Made by a program: the position numbers and the translations under genes
The notes under the pieces: generated by a model
What the model was told of the DNA's origin: nothing
Database searches by the model: none
What the model saw: only the letters and a program-made list of their open reading frames with translations
Origin: an uncultured Prevotella sp.
GTDB lineage: Bacteria > Bacteroidota > Bacteroidia > Bacteroidales > Bacteroidaceae
Assembly: GCA_937922435.1 (NCBI GenBank)
Contig: CAKZVT010000039.1
Coordinates: 1-61,159, forward strand
Direction: 5' to 3'
Length of the DNA stretch: 61,159 nucleotides
Part shown: one piece after another, positions 24,944 to 32,907 of the stretch
Layout: each line of letters opens with the position of its first letter
Position numbering within the stretch: position 1 is the stretch's first letter

Positions 24944-26665
24944 TCAGTCGCCGACGCCAGCCTCATTGAACGCCTCGATGTCAAAATAATACTGCGAATC
25001 GCGGTTGAAGTAACGCGCCTCGAGCTTGTCTCCGTACACCACCGTGGTGTGCGTCAGGCAGCCGGGCTGCGTGCCCCAGTGCAGTATGTAGCCCGTGGCC
25101 GACGGCTGCGCGTCCCACGAGAAGCGGTATATGCGGCTGTCCTGGGTGTCGCGCTCCGCCTTGAAGCCCGTCACCTTCGACGGCTTCTTGCCCTCGCCCT
25201 TGCCGAAGACGCGCAGGTCGTACAGCGAGAAGCACCCGTCAACGTCGCCCATGTTGGTAATGCGCAGATAGCGCACCTTGGCCGCCCTCGGCAGCACGTG
25301 CAGCCTGTGGGGCGCGTCCTCGGCGTTGGCCGACGCGTCGACGAGCGTAGTCCACCGCTCGCCGTCGGCAGAACCCTCGATGATGTACTTGTATATGAAC
25401 GGCGGATGGGGTGCGCGCACCGTGGCGTTGTGGTCGGCGAAGTTCACCTGCACGGCTCTCACGGCCTTACGGCCCTGCAAGTCCATTTGCAGCCATTCGC
25501 CCTTCTTGCCTGTGGCGGCCGCCCACCACGTCTCCACCTGCTCGTCGGCGGCGCACCCGGCGGCATGCTCACGGTCGGCTGACGACGACGCGGTGACGGG
25601 CTTTTTGTATGACAGCAGCCCCCAGCCTGCGCCTATGCAGGTCTTGGTGAAGTCCACCTTGCGGTCGGGAATGGTGAAAGGATAGTCGGCAAAGGTGGTC
25701 TGCGCGTACATTCCATGCTTGTCGGAAACCACCACGGGGAACAGCCCCAGACGGCGCTCGAACATGTGGCGCACGGATATTTTCATCGTCCCTACGTGCC
25801 AGTAGTTGCCATACTTGTCCTGGAAGGTGTGTCCGTGACCCGTGCCGCCTATGAAACCGCCGGGCTTGAAGGTGAAGGGGCTGTCCTCTACGTAGGTGAA
25901 CGGACCGAGCGGACGGTCGCTTACGTACACGCCGTCGCCGTAGTTGCGCCACTGTGTGCCGGGCGCGGCGTATTGCAGATAGTACTTGCCGTTATATTTC
26001 AGGCAGGCCGCGCCCTCGTTGTAGCCGTCGCGCTGCTCCTCGTTGTTTGCCCCCGGAGCCTCCCATCCGTACTTGGCCGCGTTGTGCCCGATGAGCGTCA
26101 CCGGCTCGCCCAGTGCGCGGAAGCCGTCCTTGGGGTCTACCTCAACGCCCGTGATGGGCTTCTTGTCGTGGCAGCCTGCGTAGAGGTAGACGCGGCCGTC
26201 GTCGTCCATGAAGAGCGATGGGTCGTCGGCCGCGTAGGCGAACTTCGACTCCACCTCCGTCCACGTGTCGCGTTCGGGCGTGGCGTTCTTGTAGAAATGC
26301 GGCTTGCCGCCGCCCGACATGTAGTACAGTTCGTCGCCGATGGCGAGGACGCTTGGCGCGTAGTCCTCGATGGTCTTGATGGTGGTGCAGGGTATGTACT
26401 CCCACTTCGCCATGTCAGCCGAACGCCAGTAGCCGCCCGACTTCGACGCGAAGAGGTAGTAGTAGCCCTTGAAGTACACGGCCACGGGGTCTGCCGCCTC
26501 GCGGCGCGGCGCGTTGTTGTCCTGCGGCTGGAAGCGGTAGTTAAGGTCGATGGGGTTCGTCACTATCCTGTCTCTGTCGTCGCCGTAGGCCGGCAGTGGC
26601 AGTAACGTCCCGGCGAGCAGCATCGCCGACATGGCGGCCGCCGCCGTTTTCAGGTTTGTTTTCAT
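24944..26665 (-). CDS. Secreted GH43-like glycosidase with discoidin and Fn3 domains
   Basis: 573 residues from the ATG at 26665. An in-frame ATG at 26707 would precede a normal signal peptide (MKTNLKTAAA...LPAYG), so the shorter start is chosen. A five-bladed propeller of GH43 type spans about 40-340. The general base is Asp59 in AADPVAVYF, the modulating Asp is in DDPSLFMDDDG and the acid Glu in GYNEGAACLKY. A discoidin-like F5/8C carbohydrate-binding domain lies at about 365-475 and a fibronectin type III domain at the end (RFSWDAQPSATGYILHWG). It probably acts on arabinan, xylan or related side chains at the cell surface; specificity is not decidable. Confidence 0.9.
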   Translation of the reverse strand: MKTNLKTAAAAMSAMLLAGTLLPLPAYGDDRDRIVTNPIDLNYRFQPQDNNAPRREAADPVAVYFKGYYYLFASKSGGYWRSADMAKWEYIPCTTIKTIEDYAPSVLAIGDELYYMSGGGKPHFYKNATPERDTWTEVESKFAYAADDPSLFMDDDGRVYLYAGCHDKKPITGVEVDPKDGFRALGEPVTLIGHNAAKYGWEAPGANNEEQRDGYNEGAACLKYNGKYYLQYAAPGTQWRNYGDGVYVSDRPLGPFTYVEDSPFTFKPGGFIGGTGHGHTFQDKYGNYWHVGTMKISVRHMFERRLGLFPVVVSDKHGMYAQTTFADYPFTIPDRKVDFTKTCIGAGWGLLSYKKPVTASSSADREHAAGCAADEQVETWWAAATGKKGEWLQMDLQGRKAVRAVQVNFADHNATVRAPHPPFIYKYIIEGSADGERWTTLVDASANAEDAPHRLHVLPRAAKVRYLRITNMGDVDGCFSLYDLRVFGKGEGKKPSKVTGFKAERDTQDSRIYRFSWDAQPSATGYILHWGTQPGCLTHTTVVYGDKLEARYFNRDSQYYFDIEAFNEAGVGD

Positions 26666-26704
26666 GTGTCTTGTGTTTTCAGGGTTAATGATATGAATGT
26701 CTTG

Positions 26705-26736
26705 CAAATGTAAACAAAAACGCGGTGCGAAGCAAA
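26705..26736 (-). promoter_or_regulatory. Promoter of the GH43 gene
   Basis: On the minus strand, TTTG (26733-26736), 20 nt, TACATTTG (26705-26712): a full match to the Bacteroidota consensus, about 40 nt upstream of the chosen start. This also argues against the longer start at 26707, which lies inside the -7 box. Confidence 0.75.
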
Positions 26737-26782
26737 CGTTTCACATTTTTTAGGCTTGCGCGGCTGCAAAATGCAGCCCACC

Positions 26783-26854
26783 GGGCCTATTGGGCCTATC
26801 AGGCATATTAGGCTAATAGGCCGAATAAGGCCAATAGGCCCAATAAGCCGAATG
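26783..26854. repeat. 9-bp degenerate array, palindromic
   Basis: Eight 9-bp units: GGGCCTATT, GGGCCTATC, AGGCATATT, AGGCTAATA, GGCCGAATA, AGGCCAATA, GGCCCAATA, AGCCGAATG. The second half is roughly the reverse complement of the first. No G-run repeat is adjacent, unlike other arrays. Confidence 0.8.
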
Positions 26855-26941
26855 TGAAAGGTCATCTTTTAGCTTGCAAAAGGCCGTCAATTGCACGCTG
26901 AAAGACCACCTTTTGCAAGGCGAAAGACGGCCTTTTGGAAA
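26854..26941 (-). repeat. 4x22 element, copy G
   Basis: Four 22-bp units (GTGAAAGGTCATC, GCAAAAGGCCGTCAATTG, CTGAAAGACCACC and GCGAAAGACGGCC types). The leader is on the right: TTGGCAGCCAG when read on the minus strand, 7 nt away. It lies between divergent promoters. Confidence 0.88.
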
Positions 26942-27040
26942 CGCGCTGGCTGCCAACCACTTACAACGCGGCCACGGGGCGCACGGCAACAAAAAACCAA
27001 AATTATTGCCGCAGGCGGCACACGTAACGGATTTTTTGTG

Positions 27041-27048
27041 TAATTTTG
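27041..27048 (+). promoter_or_regulatory. Putative -7 box for the acyl-CoA synthetase gene
   Basis: TAATTTTG, 42 nt upstream of the ATG at 27090. The -33 element is not clear. Confidence 0.45.
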
Positions 27049-27089
27049 CATAAGGCAAGTGACGAAACACACTTAAAACCATACGCCGT

Positions 27090-28925
27090 ATGCATACCAA
27101 CTGCCACCTGTCGGTGCTCATACAGAAGCAAGCCGAGAAGTACGGGAAGCGGCGCGCGCTAATCTACCGCGACTTCGGCGGCGCAAAGTGGAAGTCGGCC
27201 ACATGGCAGGACTTCGCGCGAAAGGTGCGCCATGTGTCGAACGCGATGCTCAACATCGGCATCCGCGTGCAGGAGAACGTGGGAGTGTTCTCGCAGAACT
27301 GCGTCGAATACCTTTACACCGACTTCGGAGCATTCGGAATCCGGGCCGTCACCGTGCCCTTCTACGCCACGAGCAGCGAGCAGCAAATACAGTACATGCT
27401 CGACGACGCGCAGGTGCGCGTGCTCTTCGTGGGCGAGCAGGAGCAGTACGACAAGGCGCGGCGCGTGTTCGCCCACTGCCGTTCGCTGGAGCGCATCATA
27501 ATATATGACCGCCGCGTGGAGACAAACCCGGCCGACAACTCGTCGATTTACTTCGACGACTTCCTGGCGTTGGGCGACAACAGTCCGCGCCAGTCGGAGG
27601 TGGAAAAGCTGTACGGCGAGGCCAACGACGACGACCTCTGCAACATACTCTACACCAGCGGCACCACCGGCGACAGCAAGGGCGTGATGCTGACTTACGG
27701 CCAATACCACGCCGCGCTGGAGGTAAACGCCAGGTTCATACCCGTGGGCGAGACGGACAGGGTTATGGACTTCCTGCCCATGACGCACATCTTCGAGCGC
27801 GCATGGCTGTTCCTCAGCATCGGCGCAGGTGCCGAAATAGTGGTAAACACCAACCCGAAGGACATACAGCAGGCCATGCGCGAGACGCGGCCTACGTGCA
27901 TGTCGGCCGTGCCGAGGTTCTGGGAGAAGGTGTACGCCGAAGTGGTCGACCGCATCGACCGCGCCACGCCAACGCAGCAGAAGCTGCTGCGCAGGGCCTG
28001 GGCCATAGGCCGCAAGCACAACATAGAATACCTTGCACGGGGCAAGCGGCCTCCGCTGCAGTTGAGGATGAAGTACGCCCTGATGCACCGCACGCTCTTC
28101 AAAATAGTAAGGAACGAGCTGGGGCTCGACCATCCCAACATATTCCCCACGGCAGGCGCCACCGTTTCGCCCGAAATCGAGGAGTTTGTCCACTCCATCG
28201 GCATCTGCATGATAGTGGGCTACGGGCTTACCGAGAGCCTCGCCACCGTGTCGGCCGACCACCGCGGACGGCCTTTCACCGTGGGGTCGGTAGGCCGCCC
28301 TATCGACGGACTTGACATAAAGTTCGGCGAAGACGACGAAATCCTGCTCAAAGGGCCTACCATCACCAAGGGCTACTACCACCGCGAGGAGCTTAACAAG
28401 CTGGCGTTCGACGAGGAAGGGTACTTCCACACGGGCGACTCCGGCTACATCCGCAATGGCGAACTCTTCCTCAAGGACAGGATAAAAGACCTGTTCAAGA
28501 CGTCGAACGGCAAGTATATCGCGCCGCAGATGATAGAGTCAAAGCTGCTGGTAGACAAGTACATCGACCAAATCGCAGTCATAGCCGACCAGCGGAAGTT
28601 CGTCTCCGCCCTCATAATACCCGACTACGCCCTGCTCGAAGAGTACGCCCGGAGGCACGGCATAGCCTTCTCCTCGCGCGAAGAGTTGTGCGCCGACCCT
28701 CAAATACACGAGATGATGGCCGAGCGTATAGAGACACTTCAGCAGCAGCTTGCCAGCTACGAGAAAATAAAACGCTTCACCCTGCTGCCCGACCACTTCA
28801 CAATGGAGCGCGGAGAGCTTACCAATACGCTGAAAATAAGGCGCAAGGTGCTGGCCAAGAACTATGCCCGGGAGATAGAAAAGATGTACGAGGAAGAGAC
28901 GGATGCCTACATAGAAGCCACCTGA
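27090..28925 (+). CDS. Long-chain acyl-CoA synthetase
   Basis: ANL-superfamily enzyme activating fatty acids with ATP and CoA. 611 residues. The P-loop is ILYTSGTTGDSKGVMLTYGQY, followed by the VGYGLTESLATVS adenylate motif and the GYFHTGDSGYIRNG hinge. The C-terminal FKTSNGKYIAPQMIESKL carries the catalytic region. Length and motifs fit the FadD15-like group found in many Bacteroidota. The stop codon TGA (28923-28925) is the first three bases of a G-run repeat. It is monocistronic. Confidence 0.94.
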   Translation: MHTNCHLSVLIQKQAEKYGKRRALIYRDFGGAKWKSATWQDFARKVRHVSNAMLNIGIRVQENVGVFSQNCVEYLYTDFGAFGIRAVTVPFYATSSEQQIQYMLDDAQVRVLFVGEQEQYDKARRVFAHCRSLERIIIYDRRVETNPADNSSIYFDDFLALGDNSPRQSEVEKLYGEANDDDLCNILYTSGTTGDSKGVMLTYGQYHAALEVNARFIPVGETDRVMDFLPMTHIFERAWLFLSIGAGAEIVVNTNPKDIQQAMRETRPTCMSAVPRFWEKVYAEVVDRIDRATPTQQKLLRRAWAIGRKHNIEYLARGKRPPLQLRMKYALMHRTLFKIVRNELGLDHPNIFPTAGATVSPEIEEFVHSIGICMIVGYGLTESLATVSADHRGRPFTVGSVGRPIDGLDIKFGEDDEILLKGPTITKGYYHREELNKLAFDEEGYFHTGDSGYIRNGELFLKDRIKDLFKTSNGKYIAPQMIESKLLVDKYIDQIAVIADQRKFVSALIIPDYALLEEYARRHGIAFSSREELCADPQIHEMMAERIETLQQQLASYEKIKRFTLLPDHFTMERGELTNTLKIRRKVLAKNYAREIEKMYEEETDAYIEAT

Positions 28926-28962
28926 CACCCACCCCTGCCCTCCCAAAGGGAGGGAGCTTGAT
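28923..28962 (-). repeat. G-run hairpin repeat, copy 6
   Basis: TGACACCCACCCCTGCCC followed by TCCCAAAGGGAGGGAGCTTG. It supplies the stop codon of the acyl-CoA synthetase. A 9-bp array follows from 28985. Confidence 0.85.
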
Positions 28963-28984
28963 TAGCTTCAAGGGGTTGCATGCC

Positions 28985-29029
28985 TGGCGCATCAGGCCCA
29001 TCCGGCTCACAAGCCCCATCGGGCCTATC
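28985..29029. repeat. 9-bp degenerate array
   Basis: Five units: TGGCGCATC, AGGCCCATC, CGGCTCACA, AGCCCCATC, GGGCCTATC. Confidence 0.75.
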
Positions 29030-29043
29030 CCTAAAGACAAAAC

Positions 29044-29083
29044 CACATAACCGTAAAACCCGACAACCGCATAACCGTAAAAC
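29044..29083 (+). repeat. CATAACCGTAAAAC repeat before prfB
   Basis: Two copies of CATAACCGTAAAAC (29046-29059 and 29070-29083) ending 2 nt before the prfB ATG. The same word precedes the gene at 32908. Confidence 0.75.
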
Positions 29084-29085
29084 AA

Positions 29086-30207
29086 ATGATAACAGCCGAA
29101 CAACTGAAAGATGTGATGGAGCGCGCCGACGCGCTGCACCGCTATCTTGACATAGACAAGAAGAAAATAGAACTCGAAGAGGAGGAACTGCGCACTCAGG
29201 CGCCCGACTTCTGGGACGACCCTGCCGCCGCACAGGAGCAGATGAAGAAGGTGAAAGGCATACGCCGGTGGGTTGACGGATACAAAGAGGTGCGCACGCT
29301 GGCCGACGAACTGCAGCTGGCCTTCGACTTCTACCACGACCAGATGGTGACAGAGGAGGAGGTTGACGAGAACTACGCCAAGGCAATCCACGCCATAGAA
29401 GACCTTGAACTCAAGAACATGCTGCGCCAGAAGGAAGACCCGATGGACGCAGTACTTAAAATCAACAGCGGCGCGGGAGGTACAGAGGCACAGGACTGGG
29501 CGCAGATGCTAATGCGAATGTACATGCGCTGGGCCGAAGCCCACGGCCACAAGGTCACCATAAGCAACCTCCAGGAGGGCGACGAGGCCGGCATAAAGAG
29601 CGTTACAATGGAAATAGAAGGCGGCGAATACGCCTACGGCTACCTCAAGAGCGAGAACGGAGTGCACCGCCTTGTGCGCGTTTCGCCGTTCAATGCGCAG
29701 GGCAAACGCATGACGAGTTTTGCCAGCGTGTTCGTCAGTCCGTTGGTTGACGACACCATAGAGGTGTTCGTCGACCCGTCGAAAGTAAGCTGGGACTTGT
29801 TCCGTTCGGGCGGTGCCGGCGGTCAGAACGTCAACAAGGTGGAGACGGGAGTGCGCCTGCGCTACCAGTATGTAGACCCCGACACGGGCGAAGAGGAGGA
29901 AATCCTCATCGAGAACACCGAGAGCCGAAAGCAGCTGGAGAACCGAAACAACGCCATGCGACTGCTCAAGTCGCAACTGTACGACCGGGCGATGAAGAAG
30001 CGATTGGAGGCCCAGGCCAAAATAGAAGCAGGCAAAAAGAAGATTGAATGGGGCAGCCAAATACGCAGTTACGTGTTCGACGACCGCCGCGTAAAGGACC
30101 ACCGCACCAACTATCAGACGACCGACGTGGACGGAGTGATGGACGGCAAAATCGACGGTTTCATCAAAGCGTACCTCATGGAGTTCCCAGTCAACGAAGA
30201 GGAGTAA
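29086..30207 (+). CDS. prfB: Peptide chain release factor 2
   Basis: Terminates translation at UGA and UAA. 373 residues. The recognition tripeptide is Ser200-Pro201-Phe202 (RVSPFNAQG) and the peptidyl-tRNA hydrolysis motif is Gly245-Gly246-Gln247 (GAGGQNVNK). In many bacteria prfB needs a +1 frameshift at CTTTGAC near codon 25. Here the matching place (29146-29151) reads CTTGAC in frame, with no extra T or internal stop, so the gene is uninterrupted and that autoregulation is absent. It is followed by a 45-codon gene, CYTH and related genes. Confidence 0.97.
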   Translation: MITAEQLKDVMERADALHRYLDIDKKKIELEEEELRTQAPDFWDDPAAAQEQMKKVKGIRRWVDGYKEVRTLADELQLAFDFYHDQMVTEEEVDENYAKAIHAIEDLELKNMLRQKEDPMDAVLKINSGAGGTEAQDWAQMLMRMYMRWAEAHGHKVTISNLQEGDEAGIKSVTMEIEGGEYAYGYLKSENGVHRLVRVSPFNAQGKRMTSFASVFVSPLVDDTIEVFVDPSKVSWDLFRSGGAGGQNVNKVETGVRLRYQYVDPDTGEEEEILIENTESRKQLENRNNAMRLLKSQLYDRAMKKRLEAQAKIEAGKKKIEWGSQIRSYVFDDRRVKDHRTNYQTTDVDGVMDGKIDGFIKAYLMEFPVNEEE

Positions 30208-30251
30208 CCTCAAAGAAGGACAAAAGACCTTAACTTAAAAACATAATAACC

Positions 30252-30389
30252 ATGAGTCAGAAAAGCAAAGCACGCCACGCACAGCGCGAGGCACAGCAAG
30301 AGAAGCAGGCAAAGAAAGTAATCGCATGGATATTCGCGGCACTCGTAGTGCTCGCAGTGGTATTCCTTGTAATAGCGGCGATGTACTAA
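30252..30389 (+). CDS. 45-residue single-span membrane peptide
   Basis: ATG at 30252, TAA at 30387-30389. The first 22 residues are basic and glutamine-rich (MSQKSKARHAQREAQQEKQA). Residues 23-43 form one uninterrupted hydrophobic span (VIAWIFAALVVLAVVFLVIA), then MY. It is placed 44 nt after prfB and 6 nt before the CYTH gene on the same strand, so probably co-transcribed. The topology (basic N-terminus inside) is clear; no family is recognised. It could be a small membrane-protein regulator. The codon composition matches its neighbours, which supports a real gene. Confidence 0.7.
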   Translation: MSQKSKARHAQREAQQEKQAKKVIAWIFAALVVLAVVFLVIAAMY

Positions 30390-30395
30390 GGCGGC

Positions 30396-30902
30396 ATGAG
30401 CGGTCTCGAAATAGAGCGCAAGTTCCTTGTACACAAGGCCGGACGGCCGTATAAGGAGCAGGCATACGCCAGCAGCCGCATAACGCAAGGCTACATCTGC
30501 GGCGAACGCGGACGCACCGTAAGGGTGCGCATCCGCGACGGCCGCGGCTTCCTTACAATCAAAGGGCCGTCTGACACGACGGGAACAACGCGCTACGAGT
30601 TTGAAAAGGAAATAACGCTCGACGAGGCACAGCAGCTCATGAAGCTGTGTCTGCCGGGACTAATCGACAAGACCCGTTACCTGGTAAGGTGCGGACAGCA
30701 TGTCTTTGAAGTGGATGAATTCTATGGAGATAACGACGGACTGGTCGTGGCCGAGGTCGAGTTGCAAAGCGAGGACGAGCCTTTCGACAAGCCGGAGTTC
30801 ATAGCCGACGAGGTGACAGGCGACCGCCGCTTCTACAACTCGCAACTGATGAAAAGGCCGTTCAGCCTCTGGCGCGATGACGTGCCACAAGAATTCCGAT
30901 AA
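30396..30902 (+). CDS. CYTH domain protein (triphosphate tunnel family)
   Basis: 168 residues with the ExExK signature near the N-terminus (GLEIERKFLV, Glu5-Lys9) and alternating charged strands (TVRVRIRDGRGFLTIKG; YEFEKEITLDEAQQ; FEVDEFYGDNDGLVVAEVEL) that build the eight-stranded tunnel. Bacterial members are mostly inorganic triphosphatases; a few are class IV adenylate cyclases. The substrate is not decidable here. Its 3' end overlaps the convergent VanZ gene by 41 nt. Confidence 0.9.
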   Translation: MSGLEIERKFLVHKAGRPYKEQAYASSRITQGYICGERGRTVRVRIRDGRGFLTIKGPSDTTGTTRYEFEKEITLDEAQQLMKLCLPGLIDKTRYLVRCGQHVFEVDEFYGDNDGLVVAEVELQSEDEPFDKPEFIADEVTGDRRFYNSQLMKRPFSLWRDDVPQEFR

Positions 30903-31254
30903 CGGCGGCAAGCGTCGCCCCTACGGTATTTGCCGCGAAGTCGAGCCAGTCGCCGCTGCGGCGTCCGCCGGTGCACGTCGCCTGTAGCACCTCGATGAAT
31001 CCGCTCATCAGCACTGGTGCGAGCCATGCCCATACGAACAGCCGCCTCCAGCACACCGCCTTGTGCGACCTTAGATACTCGAACCATATTGTAAGGCACG
31101 TGCCTACATACATTGCAATGTGCGTCCACTTGTCGATGAAGGCCACATTATCGAGCGGAGTATGCGGCGGAGTGCAGAAACAAAGTACCCAAATGACGGC
31201 TATGAACAGGCAGGAAACGGGGTGTCGCCTTATCAAATGACTTCCAATTCTCAT
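30862..31254 (-). CDS. VanZ-family membrane protein
   Basis: 130 residues with about three to four hydrophobic segments: VSCLFIAVIWVLCFC, HIAMYVGTCLTIWFEYL, LFVWAWLAPVLMSGFIEVLQ and the C-terminal NTVGATLAAVIGILVA. FIDKWTHIAMY, SGFIEVLQ and DWLDFAANTVGA are hallmarks of the family named after teicoplanin-resistance VanZ. The role of chromosomal members is unclear. It converges on the CYTH gene and overlaps it by 41 nt. Its promoter (31274-31304) overlaps that of the divergent symporter. Confidence 0.88.
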   Translation of the reverse strand: MRIGSHLIRRHPVSCLFIAVIWVLCFCTPPHTPLDNVAFIDKWTHIAMYVGTCLTIWFEYLRSHKAVCWRRLFVWAWLAPVLMSGFIEVLQATCTGGRRSGDWLDFAANTVGATLAAVIGILVARHRARG

Positions 31255-31273
31255 TTTTACTTATATTTTGCTG

Positions 31274-31304
31274 CAAAATTAAGATATTCTTTATACATTT
31301 GCAA
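31274..31304 (-). promoter_or_regulatory. Promoter of the VanZ-family gene
   Basis: On the minus strand, TTG, 20 nt, TAATTTTG (31274-31281), about 20 nt upstream of the ATG. Its -33 abuts the plus-strand -7 box at 31294-31301. Confidence 0.65.
31294..31301 (+). promoter_or_regulatory. Putative -7 box of the symporter gene
   Basis: TACATTTG on the plus strand with a TTTTG 23 nt upstream, a slightly long spacer. It would give a leader of about 105 nt before 31414. Confidence 0.45.
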
Positions 31305-31413
31305 CTGTTCGACAAGTAAAAATCAAAACAACCGTCACGTCGCGGCAGGCGGCCACACGCCCCAAGCAATGCCGCCGCATGCGCGGCTGGCGGTAATAAC
31401 CTAACCAATCATC

Positions 31414-32775
31414 ATGGCAAAAATAGAGAGGGCGAGCTTCGGAAGCAAGCTCGGAGTCATCCTCGCCACGGCCGGTTCGGCCGTCGGTCTGGGCAACGTA
31501 TGGCGGTTTCCTTACATGACGGGTGAGTACGGCGGCGCGGCGTTCATCATCGTTTACATCGGCTGCGTGCTGCTGTTGGGCATACCGTGCATGGTCAGCG
31601 AATTCATAATAGGCCGCCACGCGGCGGCGAACACAGCCCGGGCGTACCACAGCCTGTCAGGAGGCACGCCGTGGGCGGCCATCGGTTACTTCGGCGTATT
31701 TACCGGAGTGCTCATCACGAGCTACTACGCCGTAGTGGCAGGATGGTGCCTCCAGTACATCATAGCTTCCGCACTGGGACACCTGAAGGGCTCGCCGGAG
31801 TTCTTTGCCGACTACTTCACCACGTTTGAACAAGACCCGTTCAAGCCCGTATTGTGGACTGTGGCAATAATCCTCATCACCCATTACGTCATAGTACACG
31901 GCGTGCGCGGCGGCATCGAAAAGGCGTCAAAGCTCATGATGCCGGCACTGTTCGTGCTGTTGCTCATCGTCGTGGTGTCGGCGTGCATGCTTCCAGGGGC
32001 GATGAAGGGCGTATCGTTCCTCTTCAAGCCCGACTTCAGCAAAGTAAACGGCGACGTGTTGCTCGGCGCACTGGGGCAGTCGTTCTATTCGTTGAGCATC
32101 GGCATGGGTTGCCTTTGCACCTACGCGTCTTACTTCAGCCGGCAAACCAACCTGATGAAGTCGGCCGTACAAATCGGCGTGCTCGACACTTCGGTTGCCA
32201 TCCTGGCCGGACTGATGATATTCCCTGCAGCCTTTTCCGTAGGCATCAACCCCGATTCTGGCCCCTCGCTCGTGTTCATCACCCTGCCCAACGTGTTCCA
32301 GCAGGCGTTCGCCTCCGTGCCCGTGGTAGGCTACGTTGTGGCCATCGCCTTCTACGCCCTGCTCGCCTTGGCCGCCCTCACGTCGCTCATCTCGCTGCAC
32401 GAGGTGAGCACCGCCTTCGTGCACGAGGAGATGCACACCACCCGTAAGTGTGCCGCGTGGGTGGTAACGGCCACGTGTTCGGTCATCGGAGCGGTGTGTT
32501 CGCTGTCCTTGGGCAAGTGGGATTTCCTGAAAATAGGCGACCGCTCGCTGTTCGACTTCTTCGACTTCGCCACGGGACAAATCATGCTTCCGCTCGGCGG
32601 TTTCCTCACTTGCCTCTTCGTAGGCTGGTACTTGCCACACAAGATGGTGCGCGACGAGTTCACCAACTGGGGCACGCTGCGCGGCAAACTGTTCCATACC
32701 TACCTGTTCTGCATCAAGTACGTGTGCCCGGTCTGCATCCTCCTGATATTCCTGCACCAGTTCGGAATAATCTGA
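31414..32775 (+). CDS. Sodium-dependent transporter, SNF/NSS family
   Basis: 453 residues with about twelve membrane segments. The first span carries GSAVGLGNVWRFPYMTGEYG, the Na+ and substrate site signature of the neurotransmitter:sodium symporter family (LeuT type). Spans 6-8 contain GQSFYSLSIGMGCLCTYASY. It imports amino acids or related amines with Na+ across the inner membrane. The substrate is not predictable. It is monocistronic, with repeats downstream including a single GTTAAAGGA arm ending GACAATA at 32800-32825. Confidence 0.93.
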   Translation: MAKIERASFGSKLGVILATAGSAVGLGNVWRFPYMTGEYGGAAFIIVYIGCVLLLGIPCMVSEFIIGRHAAANTARAYHSLSGGTPWAAIGYFGVFTGVLITSYYAVVAGWCLQYIIASALGHLKGSPEFFADYFTTFEQDPFKPVLWTVAIILITHYVIVHGVRGGIEKASKLMMPALFVLLLIVVVSACMLPGAMKGVSFLFKPDFSKVNGDVLLGALGQSFYSLSIGMGCLCTYASYFSRQTNLMKSAVQIGVLDTSVAILAGLMIFPAAFSVGINPDSGPSLVFITLPNVFQQAFASVPVVGYVVAIAFYALLALAALTSLISLHEVSTAFVHEEMHTTRKCAAWVVTATCSVIGAVCSLSLGKWDFLKIGDRSLFDFFDFATGQIMLPLGGFLTCLFVGWYLPHKMVRDEFTNWGTLRGKLFHTYLFCIKYVCPVCILLIFLHQFGII

Positions 32776-32842
32776 ATCCATAAGAAGTAAAAGGAGTCAT
32801 GGAAGTTAAAGGAGTTAAAGACAATACCTTTTCAACTCAAGC

Positions 32843-32906
32843 CGCACAACCGTAAAACCCCATAACCTTATAACCCCATAACCGTAAAACCGCACAACCG
32901 CACACA
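32843..32906 (+). repeat. Four 16-bp units before the ComEA-like gene
   Basis: Units CGCACAACCGTAAAAC, CCCATAACCTTATAAC, CCCATAACCGTAAAAC and CGCACAACCGCACACA run up to the ATG at 32908. Related to the repeat before prfB. Confidence 0.75.
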
Positions 32907-32907
32907 A

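Larger units (their letters stand above)
26666..27089. other. Divergent gap with promoter, 9-bp array and 4x22 copy G
   Basis: Between the GH43 gene (minus) and the acyl-CoA synthetase (plus). Contains the GH43 promoter, a hairpin (GGCTGCA-AAA-TGCAGCC, about 26762-26778), a 9-bp array, copy G and the -7 box for the plus-strand gene. No gene is seen. Confidence 0.75.
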
